Assembly: GCA_029553955.1 (NCBI GenBank)
Contig: JAKPJZ010000250.1
Span: 62,001-126,000 of the forward strand
DNA from: Chloroflexota bacterium
GTDB lineage: Bacteria; Chloroflexota; Anaerolineae; SpSt-313
DNA length: 64,000 nt
Reading direction: 5' to 3'
The notes below the pieces were generated by a model. It was not told the DNA's origin. It searched no databases and worked only from the letters and a program-made list of their open reading frames with translations. Shown piece after piece: positions 49,023 to 57,794 of the stretch; the stretch's first letter is position 1; the number at the start of each line of letters is the position of its first letter. Made by a program: the position numbers and the translations under genes.

Positions 49023-50126
49023 TCAGGGCAGGTCGATAAAGCCTTCGAGGTCGGCGAGCAATCGGCGCACCTCGTCGGAGGCAATCTCGTGGCGCACGAG
49101 GCGGCCCTCCTGGCGCGAGCGGATGAGCCCGGCCTCGCGCAGGATCTTGACGTGCACGCTGACTGTGGGCTGGGCCAGGCCGAGGTAGGCAGCGATCTCG
49201 CTGTTGACCATGCCGAAATGGCGGATGATGCGCAGGATGGTGAGGCGCGTGGGGTCCGAGAGCGCTTTGAGGCGGTTGGCGACGTCGCCCGCCCACTGCT
49301 GGAAGGCTTGCAGCGATTCGCCGCTGGGCGCGAAGGAGGTGATGAGCAGGCCGGGGCGCAGCTCCCACAGGTCGACCAGGTGAAAGGGCTCGGCCAGGAA
49401 GAAGACCGAGAGGCGGCCCTGCTGCACGGCCCGGTGCAGCGGCTCGTTGCGCAACAGCCGGCTCTGCGAGGGCAGCCAGGCCAGGTCGGGCGGCGGGCCG
49501 ACGCCCGAGCGGCCGCCTAGCGCGGTCTCGGCGTGGCGTTCGAGGCGCTGCAGCAGGCCGGCGCGCGTCTCGCGCCAGGGGCGGTAGAGCTCATAGTAGA
49601 AGCGGTCGAGCCACTGCCAAAAGCGCGCGTGCAGGTCGCCGTCGCGCAGGATGCGCAGCGCCCGCGCGGTGTCGGCCACCAGCCAGTGGCGGTGCGCCTC
49701 GGGCAGATCGAAGCCGAGGCCGGTGTAGGCGGCGAGCTTGAAGCGGGTGGCCAGGCCGGCCAGGCGTTTGGGCAGGGGCAGCGCCGGGTCGGGCTCGAGG
49801 CCCTGTGCCGCCGCCTCTGGGGCCAGCCGCTGCAGCGCCTGCGCCGCCGTCAGCTCGCGGATGGCCAGGGTGGCCTGCGGGTAATCGCCCACGGTCAGCG
49901 TGCCGGCCAGCGCCGCCGCATCTTCGAGGAGGGTCACGTTGCGTCGCGGCTCGCCCAAGAGCTCGGGCCACTGGGCGCGCCACTCGGCGGGGACGCCCGC
50001 GAGGGCCGTGGTGCCGGCGGCGTCGAGCTTGATGGGCAGCGGCAGCCCGCTGGCCAGGCCGAGCGCATAGTCGAGCTCGATGGCGGCTGACTGGCCGATG
50101 CGCCAGCCGATGGCAGTCTCTCTCAT
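49023..50126 (-). CDS. ArsR-family transcriptional regulator with large N-terminal domain
   Basis: 367 residues. The C-terminal 90 residues are a winged helix: VANRLKALSDPTRLTILRII, GMVNSEIAAYLGLAQPTVSV, HVKILREAGLIRSRQEGRLV. The N-terminal 250 residues are helical and unusual for ArsR; similar long regulators occur beside transporters in Chloroflexota and Bacilli-like groups. It lies downstream of an MFS gene on the same strand, so it is probably cotranscribed and represses the exporter promoter at 51930. The ATG at 50126 is 5 bases after GGAG; 50129 is the alternative. Confidence 0.85.
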   Translation of the reverse strand: MRETAIGWRIGQSAAIELDYALGLASGLPLPIKLDAAGTTALAGVPAEWRAQWPELLGEPRRNVTLLEDAAALAGTLTVGDYPQATLAIRELTAAQALQRLAPEAAAQGLEPDPALPLPKRLAGLATRFKLAAYTGLGFDLPEAHRHWLVADTARALRILRDGDLHARFWQWLDRFYYELYRPWRETRAGLLQRLERHAETALGGRSGVGPPPDLAWLPSQSRLLRNEPLHRAVQQGRLSVFFLAEPFHLVDLWELRPGLLITSFAPSGESLQAFQQWAGDVANRLKALSDPTRLTILRIIRHFGMVNSEIAAYLGLAQPTVSVHVKILREAGLIRSRQEGRLVRHEIASDEVRRLLADLEGFIDLP

Positions 50127-50317
50127 CATCGCTCCTCGTAGGGCTTGTCGAGTTGGCCACGAATGACACGGATCGGCACGAACGGAGTTCGCCGCAAGCA
50201 TTCGTATCGATGCGTGCGATTCGTGGCCTCATCCCGTTCAGACAGTCTGGCTGCTCCCTGAAACATCGGTCAAGTAACTCTGCGACGGCCCCCAGACGGC
50301 CGAATCATCGCCCTCCG

Positions 50318-50650
50318 ACGCCCACGAAGCCGCCTGCGGCGGCCAAGGGGGGCTAGGCTCAATACAGTTCAAATAATGGTACTTACGCGGTCGACCTGCC
50401 TCCAGCATCAAGCCCCCCCACCCCTAGCCCCGCCCCCGGCGCGGGGGCGGGGAAACTGGAGGTTAGGGGGTTCAGCGGGCGCTTCGCGCGACGCGCGAAG
50501 CGCCCGCTGAACCCCTATTTAAGGGCTCCCCCTTCCCGCCGCAGCGGGAAGGGGGCCGGGGGGATGGGCTCTATACGATGGCTCTGCAGCGCCCTGCACG
50601 ACCGCGTAAGTACTGTTATTTGAACTGTATTGGGGCTAGGCTACGTCGTC
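50318..50650. repeat. CGTAGCC element remnant split by a later insertion
   Basis: ACGCCCACGAAGCCGCCTGC and GGCGGCCAAGGGGGGCTAGG lie left of the insertion and GGGCTAGGCTACGTCGTC lies right of it. Joined, they give the right half of copies A and B. The TAG stop of the MFS gene lies in GCTAGGCTACG. Confidence 0.82.
50360..50632. mobile_element. 273-bp MITE with 34-bp terminal inverted repeats and 10-bp target duplication
   Basis: Ends: CAATACAGTTCAAATAATGG then TACTTACGCGGTCG at the left, its complement with two mismatches at the right. GGGCTAGGCT is duplicated directly at 50350-50359 and 50633-50642. The interior has no transposase, only GC-rich hairpins (24-bp arms at 50467-50515, and CCCCTTCCCGC-type stems). 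Target size and end sequence suggest mobilisation by an IS4-type transposase; that assignment is inference. Confidence 0.88.
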
Positions 50651-51886
50651 TATACGAATACTTGACCGATGTTCTAGCCGGCCCAGGCCGCGCTGTCGTG
50701 CCACCCAACAGGCTGCACCCAGCAGGCAGACGGCCGGCGCGGCGAGGGCGAAGAAGCGGCCCACCGTCAGCAGTTGCGGCACCACGAGCGGCACGGCCAG
50801 CACCGCCAACAGTTGGGCGGCCATGATAGTGCTCTGCAGGGCGCCGCTCAACCGGCCCAGCAGCGCGGGCGGCGCCAGGAGCTGCAGCAGCGTGCTCATC
50901 TGCACCACCAGCAGGCCGTTGCCCAGCCCGCCGAGCAGGCAGCCGGCTGCGGCCAGCCAGCGCGCGTAGGCGGGCAGCGCCGCGCCCAGGGCCAGCCCCG
51001 CCGGGACGCAGGCGATAAGAAAGATGCCCAGCATCAGGTCGTGCAGAGGGTCGGGCTGGCCGCGGCGCAGCAACAGCGCCAGCGTCGCCCCCACCATGCC
51101 CAGGCCGATCAGCCCCACGAGCAGGCCGAACAGGCTCTCGTTGCCCTGCAGCACGTCGCGGGTGTAGATCGCGCTCAGGACGTCGTAGCTCATGATGAGC
51201 ACGATGGTCAGGAAGGTAGCCACGAACAGGAACGCCAGCAGCGGCGTCTGGCGCAGGGTGGCCAGCACGCCCGGACCGCTCGACCGCGCTGCGCCTGCCC
51301 CGGCTGCCGGCTGTGCCGCGGCCGCGGGGAGCGCGGGCAGCCGGCTGAGAATGAGCGCCGAGAGGAGGAAGGAGATGACGTCAACGATCATCGCCTGGTG
51401 CGGCGCCACTGCTGCCAGCAGCAGCCCGGCCACAAACGGCCCGCCGATCTTGATCATGCCGGCCAGTTGTTGCAGCAGGGCGTTGGCCTGCGTCAGCTCG
51501 GTGCGGGCCACGAGCTGCGGCACCGCGGCCTGCCGCGCCGGGGTGAGGAGCGAGCCGAACGCCGCCTGGACGGCCAGCAGCGCGTAGATCAGCGCTGGCT
51601 GCCGGGCAAAGATCAGCCCCAGCACCGCCAGCCCCTGGAGCAATTCGCCGGCGATCATCAGCCGCTTGCGGTCGTAGCGGTCGCACAGCCAGCCGGCCAG
51701 GGGGCTGCAGAGCAGGCCGGGCAGCAGGCCGGCCATGAGGATGGCGCTCGACTCCGCCGGCCCGCCGCCGCCGCGGAAGATGAGCAGCGCATAGACGGCC
51801 AGCGCCGTGATCCAGTTGCCCAGGCCACTCACCGTCTCGGCCAGGCCCACCACCAGCAGCGCGCGGTTGCGGAGCAGTGCTCTCAT
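50636..51886 (-). CDS. MFS transporter, multidrug-efflux-like
   Basis: 416 residues, about 12 helices. SPLAGWLCDRYDRKRLMIAG is the MFS motif A (G..aDr.drkr). The pattern LVVGLAETVSGLGNWITALA at the start and AVPQLVARTELTQANALLQQ mid-protein is typical of the DHA3/macrolide-efflux branch. It is transcribed from a good promoter at 51930-51958, upstream of the ArsR-type gene. The final residues RIDDVA and the TAG stop lie within a CGTAGCC repeat end, so the C-terminal tail may have been added by the insertion. Confidence 0.88.
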   Translation of the reverse strand: MRALLRNRALLVVGLAETVSGLGNWITALAVYALLIFRGGGGPAESSAILMAGLLPGLLCSPLAGWLCDRYDRKRLMIAGELLQGLAVLGLIFARQPALIYALLAVQAAFGSLLTPARQAAVPQLVARTELTQANALLQQLAGMIKIGGPFVAGLLLAAVAPHQAMIVDVISFLLSALILSRLPALPAAAAQPAAGAGAARSSGPGVLATLRQTPLLAFLFVATFLTIVLIMSYDVLSAIYTRDVLQGNESLFGLLVGLIGLGMVGATLALLLRRGQPDPLHDLMLGIFLIACVPAGLALGAALPAYARWLAAAGCLLGGLGNGLLVVQMSTLLQLLAPPALLGRLSGALQSTIMAAQLLAVLAVPLVVPQLLTVGRFFALAAPAVCLLGAACWVARQRGLGRLEHRSSIRIDDVA

Positions 51887-51929
51887 AGGTCACCACCTAT
51901 TGCAGATGCTTAGCCAAACGCCTATGTAT

Positions 51930-51958
51930 ATAATAGCATACTTTGTTACTGCTGTCAA
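51930..51958 (-). promoter_or_regulatory. Promoter of the MFS-ArsR operon
   Basis: On the minus strand TTGACA (51953-51958), 17-base spacer, TATTAT (51930-51935). It sits in one of the most AT-rich islands of the window (CTATGTATATAATAG is partly palindromic), a plausible binding site for the ArsR protein. Confidence 0.72.
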
Positions 51959-51983
51959 TATGTCGCAATCTGGAACGTGTTCA

Positions 51984-52229
51984 GATTGTCATTGCGAGTA
52001 TCCCAGGGTCCCCGAACCCTATGACCAGCAGAGAACCTTGGCCTGTCATTGCGAGGAGGCCGCAGCCGACGAAGCAATGACAGGACGCAAGTTGCTGGGC
52101 GGACATCATGCCCCCTGGGGCACCACAAGCGACGAAAACGCCCACAGGGGTTAGGCTACGGGTTGCCGCACATCCTCGAGTCGGTACCCCAGGGTGCCGG
52201 GGACTCGGGGTACTCGCAATGACAACTCG
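51984..52229. repeat. TGTCATTGCGAG repeat with inverted ends (about 245 bp)
   Basis: TTGTCATTGCGAGTATCCC at the left faces GGGGTACTCGCAATGACAA at the right. Inside are a second unit (TGTCATTGCGAGGAGGCCGC, GACGAAGCAATGACAGG) and a fragment of the CGTAGCC family (AACGCCCACAGGGGTTAGGC). TGTCATTGCGAG repeats are widespread in unrelated bacteria. Confidence 0.85.
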
Positions 52230-52303
52230 GGGCGAAGGTTTGCCTCTGTTACCGGCTACCAATAGATGGGGCGCGCCATCGCTCGCGCCCGACTCAACCT
52301 GGG

Positions 52304-53668
52304 ATGGATGTGGCCATGCCGCCAGCTCGTGCACCCTACCCGCCGCGCCGCGGCTCGCCCGCCCCGGCCGCCCCTTCGGACGATGCCGGGGAGGCGGGGG
52401 GCGCCTATGGCGGGCTTGACGACTATTTCCTGGCCCACGGGCTCACAGCGGGCTACCGCAGCGAGCCGCTGCCGGCGCGCGCCCTCGCCGAGCTGCGCGC
52501 CGAGACGCGCGGGCCGCGCGCCCGCGCCGATGCGCCCCGCGAGACGCGCGCCCTCTGGGTGAGCCGCTTCGACCTGCCGCTCAACCCGCGGGCCGACACC
52601 ATCCAGGCCATCGTCGACAAGGCGGCCTACGCGCACCTGAACACCATCCTCTTCCAGGTGCGCGGCGCGGCCGACGCTCTCTATCCCTCGGACCTCGAGC
52701 CCTGGTCGGTCTACCTCACAGGCACGCTGGGCCGCGACCCCGGCTGGGACCCGCTGGCCGAGATGGTGCTGCGCGGCCACGCCCAGGGGTTGGAGGTGCA
52801 TGCCTGGCTGAACGCCTATCCCGCATGGCTGGGCCGCACGCCACCCGCTGAGGTGCGCCCCAAGCCCATGTATCACGAGTTCAACGAGCTCTATGGTGAT
52901 TGGTGGGTGCAGTGGAAGCAGGCCACGCCGCCCGTGCCCATGGGCCTCAACGACAACTATCTCTGCGCCTGCCCGGCGCACCCGGCGGTGATCGACCGCA
53001 TCGTCGCCGTCTCGCAGGACCTGCTCGCGCGCTATCCGCTGGACGGGCTGCACTTTGACTATATCCGCTACGACGACCGGCCCTATTCCTACGACCCGGC
53101 GAGCCTGATCGCCTACGCCAACATGGCCGGCTCGACCCCCGGCCTGACCTATGCCGACTGGCAGCGCGCCACCGTCACCGGCCTGTTGCAGCGCGTGCGC
53201 GACGAGGCGCTGCCGCTGCGCGCCCGCGCGCGCCTCTCGGCCTCGGCCTGGCCCTGCTACAAGGACCGCTGGAACTGGTTCAAGGGCTATGACGGCTACA
53301 GCGCCCGCTACCAGGATTCGCAGGGCTGGGCGGCCAACGGCGTCGTTTCGGCGATCATGCCCATGATGTACGGTGCCTCGTTCACCACCTACCGCGACCG
53401 CTTCCAGACCATGACGCAGGATTTCGTCGGCGGCTCGCGGCCCGGCGCCGTCTATATGGGCATCTATGGCGACTATGCCAATTTCGACGACATTGCCTGG
53501 CGCATCGACAACGCCCGCGCCAACGGCGCCCGCGGCCAGACCTTCTTCTCCTACCGCCTCGTCGACCAGCACGGCTATTGGCCGGCGCTGCGCAACGGTC
53601 CCTACCGCGAGCTCGCCGCGCCCGACTGGCCGGCTGTCAGTGCGCCCGGCGACGCCCCCGGCACGTGA
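52304..53668 (+). CDS. GHL10-like glycoside hydrolase domain protein (DUF187 family)
   Basis: 454 residues. The domain begins ETRALWVSRFDLPLNPRADT and continues LNTILFQVRGAADALYPSDL, GLEVHAWLNAYP, NLC/ACPAHPAVIDRIV, LDGLHFDYIRY and GWAANGVVSAIMPMMYG, the sequence of conserved blocks in GHL10 proteins (a TIM barrel with an Asp after HFDYIRYD). It should cleave a glycan, perhaps peptidoglycan-related; specificity is unknown. The N-terminal 70 residues are Pro/Ala/Arg-rich with no signal peptide, so the true start may differ or the leader may be lost; the upstream sequence is a repeat. Confidence 0.82.
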   Translation: MDVAMPPARAPYPPRRGSPAPAAPSDDAGEAGGAYGGLDDYFLAHGLTAGYRSEPLPARALAELRAETRGPRARADAPRETRALWVSRFDLPLNPRADTIQAIVDKAAYAHLNTILFQVRGAADALYPSDLEPWSVYLTGTLGRDPGWDPLAEMVLRGHAQGLEVHAWLNAYPAWLGRTPPAEVRPKPMYHEFNELYGDWWVQWKQATPPVPMGLNDNYLCACPAHPAVIDRIVAVSQDLLARYPLDGLHFDYIRYDDRPYSYDPASLIAYANMAGSTPGLTYADWQRATVTGLLQRVRDEALPLRARARLSASAWPCYKDRWNWFKGYDGYSARYQDSQGWAANGVVSAIMPMMYGASFTTYRDRFQTMTQDFVGGSRPGAVYMGIYGDYANFDDIAWRIDNARANGARGQTFFSYRLVDQHGYWPALRNGPYRELAAPDWPAVSAPGDAPGT

Positions 53669-53755
53669 GACGGGAGCATTGGGCCACAGAGCGAGGCCTC
53701 GCGGGTGACGTTGTTTCGCGCCTTTTGCTTGTGGCGGCCGTCAATTCCTCCGGCT

Positions 53756-55786
53756 CTACTCCCCGATACGGATCGGCCCCAGGCGCACGGCATCGCCCAG
53801 CGGCCGGCCGGCCTCGTCGATCACCTGGGCGCCGGTCATGTCGCGCCAGGAGTACATGCCCGTGCGCAGCCAATAGTCGCCCGGCGGCATATCGGGCGGC
53901 AGGCCGAGCTCGAACCACTGGATCAGCGTCTCGCCCGGGTGCCACTGCGAACTGCTGAGGGCAAAGCCGTCGTACTGTGCCCAGCGGCGTTCGTCGTTGC
54001 CCAGCAAGTGGTAGAAAGCCATGTCGGTATTGGGGGCGCCGCCGGCCTGGCCACCATAGGCCCAATAGGTCACCACCGAGAGTACCCGGCCACGCTGCGC
54101 CTCGCGCGGCAGGCGTGCGCCCAAGAGGCACATGCCGTTATCAAGGCGCGTGGGTAGCGGATGGGTCATCGCGTGGGCCACGTCTTCGGCGCTGCTGTGG
54201 CGCAGGGCAAAGAGGCGGATGCCCCAACTGCCATGGGGCCCCGGCCAGCGCAGGCGCTCGCTGCCGAACTGGGCCAGCAGCTCGAGAATGCGCGGGTCAT
54301 CGCGGATGATGAGTGCTCCCGCATCGCGCGCGGCGGGTACGAGCACGCCCGGCCGCCCGCCCTGACCTACATAGCGCAGACGCACTTGCCGCCGCAGCAA
54401 ATAGTCCAACGTCTGGCGCTCGCCCGACCACGGCGCATCGTCGATGCCCAGCACGTATAGGTGTTGCCAGCCCGCGGCGGTTGCCTGGGCGTGCACCTCG
54501 CGTTGCACCTGCAGCCAGTAGCCGAGCGGCCGCCCAAAGCCGCCCTCGGTCGAATAGTGTGCCACCCCATTGTAGACTGCGAACACCGCGCCCGCCTGCA
54601 CGGCCAGCACCGTCGCCAACGCCAGCAGCCCACCCCAGGCCAGCGGGCGCAACCGCACGGCCACCAGGAGTTCCCAGCCCAGCGCCGCCAGCACGAACAG
54701 CGCCGGCACCACGAGCAGCAGATAGTGAATGCCCTGGGCGCCGCGCACCAGGACGAGCGGCAGGAGCGGCCCGGCCAACCAGATCAGCAAGAGCGCCTCG
54801 CACGCTTGCAGACGGCGCCGGCGCAGCACATGCCAGCCGATGCGCCCCAGCCCCGCCGCCAACGCGGCCGCGGTGGCTACCCGCACCACGCCCAGCGCCT
54901 GCTCCCAGCCCTGCAGCGCACTGGCCGAATGCCCCAAGAGTGCGCTCAGCGTGGCCCCTGAGGCCAGCCAGAGGGCGTAGGTCAGCGCCCGGTGGTCAAA
55001 GATCAAGCCCGCCTGCGTGTTCTGCTGCAGCGCGCCTTTGGTCACCCCCCAGGCACGCGCGAGCACCACTCCATAGGGCAGCAGGATGAGCAGGCCCAGG
55101 GCGATGGCCAGGAGACTGTAACGCTGCCACCAGCGCCGCGGGAAGAGGGCGACGGTTAGCAGCGCGGCCGGCAAGAAGAGGAAGCCCATCACGTGGGCCT
55201 GCACCTGCAGCGCCAGCAAGGGGAAGAAAACGATCGCCCAGGCCGGCTTGCGGCTCACGATGACCTCGCAGGCCGACCAGAGGATGAGCACGGTGAAGAG
55301 GGGCAGGATCTCGGCCCAGGTTTTGCGCGCCAAGAGCGTCGCCCAGGGGTTGGCGGCGTAGAGCGCCGCGGCGAGCAGGGCCAGGCGCAGCCCTGCAAAA
55401 CGTCGCAGCCAGGCATAGGTTGCCAGCACGCCGAGGGTGTCGAGCAGGGCGATGAAGGCCACGCCCCAGCGCGGGTCGGCCGAGAGGGCGCGCGGCAGCA
55501 CCAGCAGGTAGCCGATGAGCGGCGTCTCGGGCAGGCCGGTGGAAGAGACGCCGTAGGAGAGCGAGAAGCGGTGGTCGAGCCATAGCTCGTCGGCCAGCGC
55601 CAGGGGCTGCACCTCGTCGGCTTTGAACTCGACCAGGTCGAGCCGGGCCAGCCGCAGCAGCAACGCCAACAGCACGATCGCCGCCAGCGCCACGGCCGGC
55701 CAGCGTACCTGCACAGCGCGCCGCAGCCAAGCGGCTTGCGGCACGGCCGGCGCCTCTCGCCGGCCCACACTCCCTTGCATCGCCAT
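53756..55786 (-). CDS. Membrane glycosyltransferase-like protein (GT39/ArnT shape)
   Basis: 676 residues. About 11-12 membrane helices from residue 30 to about 410, then a soluble C-terminal domain. The first loop has LDLVEFKADEVQPLALADEL, where the acidic pair after helix 1 (E and DE) is the place of the catalytic Asp of GT-C transferases, and TWAEILPLFTVL follows later. The C-terminal part (about 420-676) ends in a beta-sandwich-like region (PPGDYWLRTGMYSWRDMTGA). It likely transfers a sugar from a lipid carrier, consistent with the adjacent divergent GT2/epimerase/aminotransferase cluster. Confidence 0.8.
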   Translation of the reverse strand: MAMQGSVGRREAPAVPQAAWLRRAVQVRWPAVALAAIVLLALLLRLARLDLVEFKADEVQPLALADELWLDHRFSLSYGVSSTGLPETPLIGYLLVLPRALSADPRWGVAFIALLDTLGVLATYAWLRRFAGLRLALLAAALYAANPWATLLARKTWAEILPLFTVLILWSACEVIVSRKPAWAIVFFPLLALQVQAHVMGFLFLPAALLTVALFPRRWWQRYSLLAIALGLLILLPYGVVLARAWGVTKGALQQNTQAGLIFDHRALTYALWLASGATLSALLGHSASALQGWEQALGVVRVATAAALAAGLGRIGWHVLRRRRLQACEALLLIWLAGPLLPLVLVRGAQGIHYLLLVVPALFVLAALGWELLVAVRLRPLAWGGLLALATVLAVQAGAVFAVYNGVAHYSTEGGFGRPLGYWLQVQREVHAQATAAGWQHLYVLGIDDAPWSGERQTLDYLLRRQVRLRYVGQGGRPGVLVPAARDAGALIIRDDPRILELLAQFGSERLRWPGPHGSWGIRLFALRHSSAEDVAHAMTHPLPTRLDNGMCLLGARLPREAQRGRVLSVVTYWAYGGQAGGAPNTDMAFYHLLGNDERRWAQYDGFALSSSQWHPGETLIQWFELGLPPDMPPGDYWLRTGMYSWRDMTGAQVIDEAGRPLGDAVRLGPIRIGE

Positions 55787-55983
55787 CCTGGCCAGCCCTC
55801 CAGAGGATCATGTCAGCAGCGTTGTCGGGCAGGAGTCATGATATGCGGAAGCGCGAGCAAGTCAAAAACCCGTGCAACGTCCGGCATTTGGTGTTCGGAC
55901 GGATTTGAGGCACAATAGGCCCACTCCACATTGCACACACTCTGACGCTGCAGCCGCGCGTGTTCTCCTGTGAGGAAGCATCC

Positions 55984-56781
55984 ATGCCCAAGGTCAGGAG
56001 CATCTCGGCTTTCTTTCCCGCCTACAACGACGGCGGCACCATTGCCAGCATGGCCGTCTCGGCGCTGCTGACGCTGCAGGAGCTCGTCGACGATTATGAG
56101 GTCATCATCATCGACGACGGCTCCAGCGACTATACCGGATGGGTCATCGACGAGCTGGCGCGGCGCTACGAGCGACTGCGCGTGATTCATCATGGTAAGA
56201 ACTGCGGCTATGGCGGTGCGCTGCGGACCGGCTTTGCCAGCGCCCAGAAGGATTGGGTGTTCTACACCGATGGCGACGCGCAGTACGATCCGCGCGAGCT
56301 CAAACACCTGGTAGCCGCGCTAGAGCGGGAGGGCGCGCCGGTTGACGCGGTCAACGGCTACAAGATCAGCCGCAACGACCCCCTGGCGCGCATCATCATC
56401 GGCCGGCTGTATCACCACATCGTCAGGCTCGCCTTCGGCTTTCGCCTGCGTGATGTCGACTGCGACTTTCGCCTCATCCGCCGCGCGGCCTTGGATCGCG
56501 TGACGCTCTGCTCCGACTCGGGCTCCATCTGCCTGGAGCTGGTGAAGAAGCTGCAGGATGCCCGCATGCGCTTCATCGAGGTGCCGGTGCATCACTACCA
56601 CCGCGCCTACGGCCGCTCGCAGTTCTTCAACCTGCCCCGGCTGTGGCGCACTGCGCTGCAGCTCATGGACCTCTGGTGGCGGTTGGTGATCAAGAAGGAG
56701 CACCTGCAGGCCGCGCCCGTTGTGCCCCAGGCGCTGCCCGTGAGGGGAGCTCCGGGGCCGGCGAAGGGAGATGGCGCTTGA
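55984..56781 (+). CDS. Family 2 glycosyltransferase (dolichyl-phosphate mannosyltransferase-like)
   Basis: 265 residues. GT-A fold: ISAFFPAYNDGGTIASM at the start, VIIIDDGSSDYTGW, NCGYGGALRTGF, and the DxD-like YTDGDAQYDPREL that binds the metal-nucleotide sugar. DVDCDFRLIRRAAL is the conserved acceptor-site block of polyprenyl-phosphate transferases. No membrane helices. It should load a sugar onto a polyprenyl phosphate. TGAGGAAG precedes the ATG at 55984. Its stop overlaps the TTG start of the next gene (TTGA). Confidence 0.9.
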   Translation: MPKVRSISAFFPAYNDGGTIASMAVSALLTLQELVDDYEVIIIDDGSSDYTGWVIDELARRYERLRVIHHGKNCGYGGALRTGFASAQKDWVFYTDGDAQYDPRELKHLVAALEREGAPVDAVNGYKISRNDPLARIIIGRLYHHIVRLAFGFRLRDVDCDFRLIRRAALDRVTLCSDSGSICLELVKKLQDARMRFIEVPVHHYHRAYGRSQFFNLPRLWRTALQLMDLWWRLVIKKEHLQAAPVVPQALPVRGAPGPAKGDGA

Positions 56782-57788
56782 CCGGCGAGGTTCCTGCCGT
56801 GCAGGAAGAGCTGTTCCGCGGCCGCCGTGTGATGATCACCGGCGGGTTGGGTTTTATCGGCAGCAACCTGGCGCGGCGCCTGGTGGCGCTGGGCGCCGAT
56901 GTGCTGCTGGCCGACTCGCTCATCCCCGAGTATGGCGGCAACCTGTTCAATGTTGACGGCATTGAGGATCGCGTGCGCGTCAACATCGCCGATGTGCGCG
57001 ATCCACACAGCATGGATTACCTGGTGCGCCGGCAGGGTATTATCTTCAACCTGGCCGGCCAGGTGAGCCACACCGACAGCATGCGCGACCCGCACACCGA
57101 CCTCGAAGTCAACTGCCGCGCGCAGTTGGCGATCCTCGAGGCCTGCCGGCGGCACAACCCGGCCGTCGCCATCGTCTACGCCAGCACGCGCCAGGTCTAT
57201 GGCCGGCCGCACTACTTGCCGGTCGACGAGCAGCATCCCATCGAGCCGACCGACATCAACGGCGTGAACAAGATGGCCGGCGAATGGTACCATATCGTCT
57301 ACCACCGCGCCTATGGGCTGCGCACGACCTCGCTGCGGCTGACCAACACCTACGGCCCGCGCATGCGCGTCAAAGACGCCCGCCAGACGTTCGTGGGCTG
57401 GTGGTTCAGGCAGTTGATCGAGGGCCACGAGCTGCAGGTGTTCGGCGATGGCCGGCAGATCCGCGACCTGAACTATGTCGACGATGTGGTGGATGCGCTG
57501 CTCTTGGCCGCCTCGCGCGCTGAGGCCGGCGGCGAGATCTATAACTTGGGCGCGCCCCAGGCCGTCAGCCTGCAGGACCTAGCCGCCATGATGGTGCGCA
57601 TCAACGGCAGCGGCAGCTACCGCCTGGTGCCCTTTCCGCCGGAGCGCAAGCGCATCGACATCGGCGACTACCAGGGCGACTATCGCAAGATCCAGGCGCA
57701 GCTTGGCTGGCAGCCGCGCGTCGCCCTGGCCGAGGGCCTGGAGCGCACGCTGCGCTTCTATCACGAGCACTATGCTCACTATTGGTGA
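56778..57788 (+). CDS. NAD-dependent epimerase/dehydratase (extended SDR), Tyr of YxxxK replaced by Asn
   Basis: 336 residues. TTG start at 56778 overlaps the upstream stop (TTGA) with AAGGGAG 7 bases before. NAD loop GGLGFIGSNLARRL; acidic LADS; FNLAGQVSHTDSM; IVYASTRQVYGRPHY. The usual catalytic YGxSK is NGVNK here (DINGVNKMAGEWYHIVYHR), so the Tyr is Asn while Lys is kept. RLTNTYGPRMR and LNYVDDVVDALL complete the sugar-nucleotide part. It probably acts on a nucleotide-activated sugar but with unusual chemistry. Gene order suggests the substrate is passed to the DegT aminotransferase. Confidence 0.87.
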   Translation: MTGEVPAVQEELFRGRRVMITGGLGFIGSNLARRLVALGADVLLADSLIPEYGGNLFNVDGIEDRVRVNIADVRDPHSMDYLVRRQGIIFNLAGQVSHTDSMRDPHTDLEVNCRAQLAILEACRRHNPAVAIVYASTRQVYGRPHYLPVDEQHPIEPTDINGVNKMAGEWYHIVYHRAYGLRTTSLRLTNTYGPRMRVKDARQTFVGWWFRQLIEGHELQVFGDGRQIRDLNYVDDVVDALLLAASRAEAGGEIYNLGAPQAVSLQDLAAMMVRINGSGSYRLVPFPPERKRIDIGDYQGDYRKIQAQLGWQPRVALAEGLERTLRFYHEHYAHYW

Positions 57789-57794
57789 GGCGGG

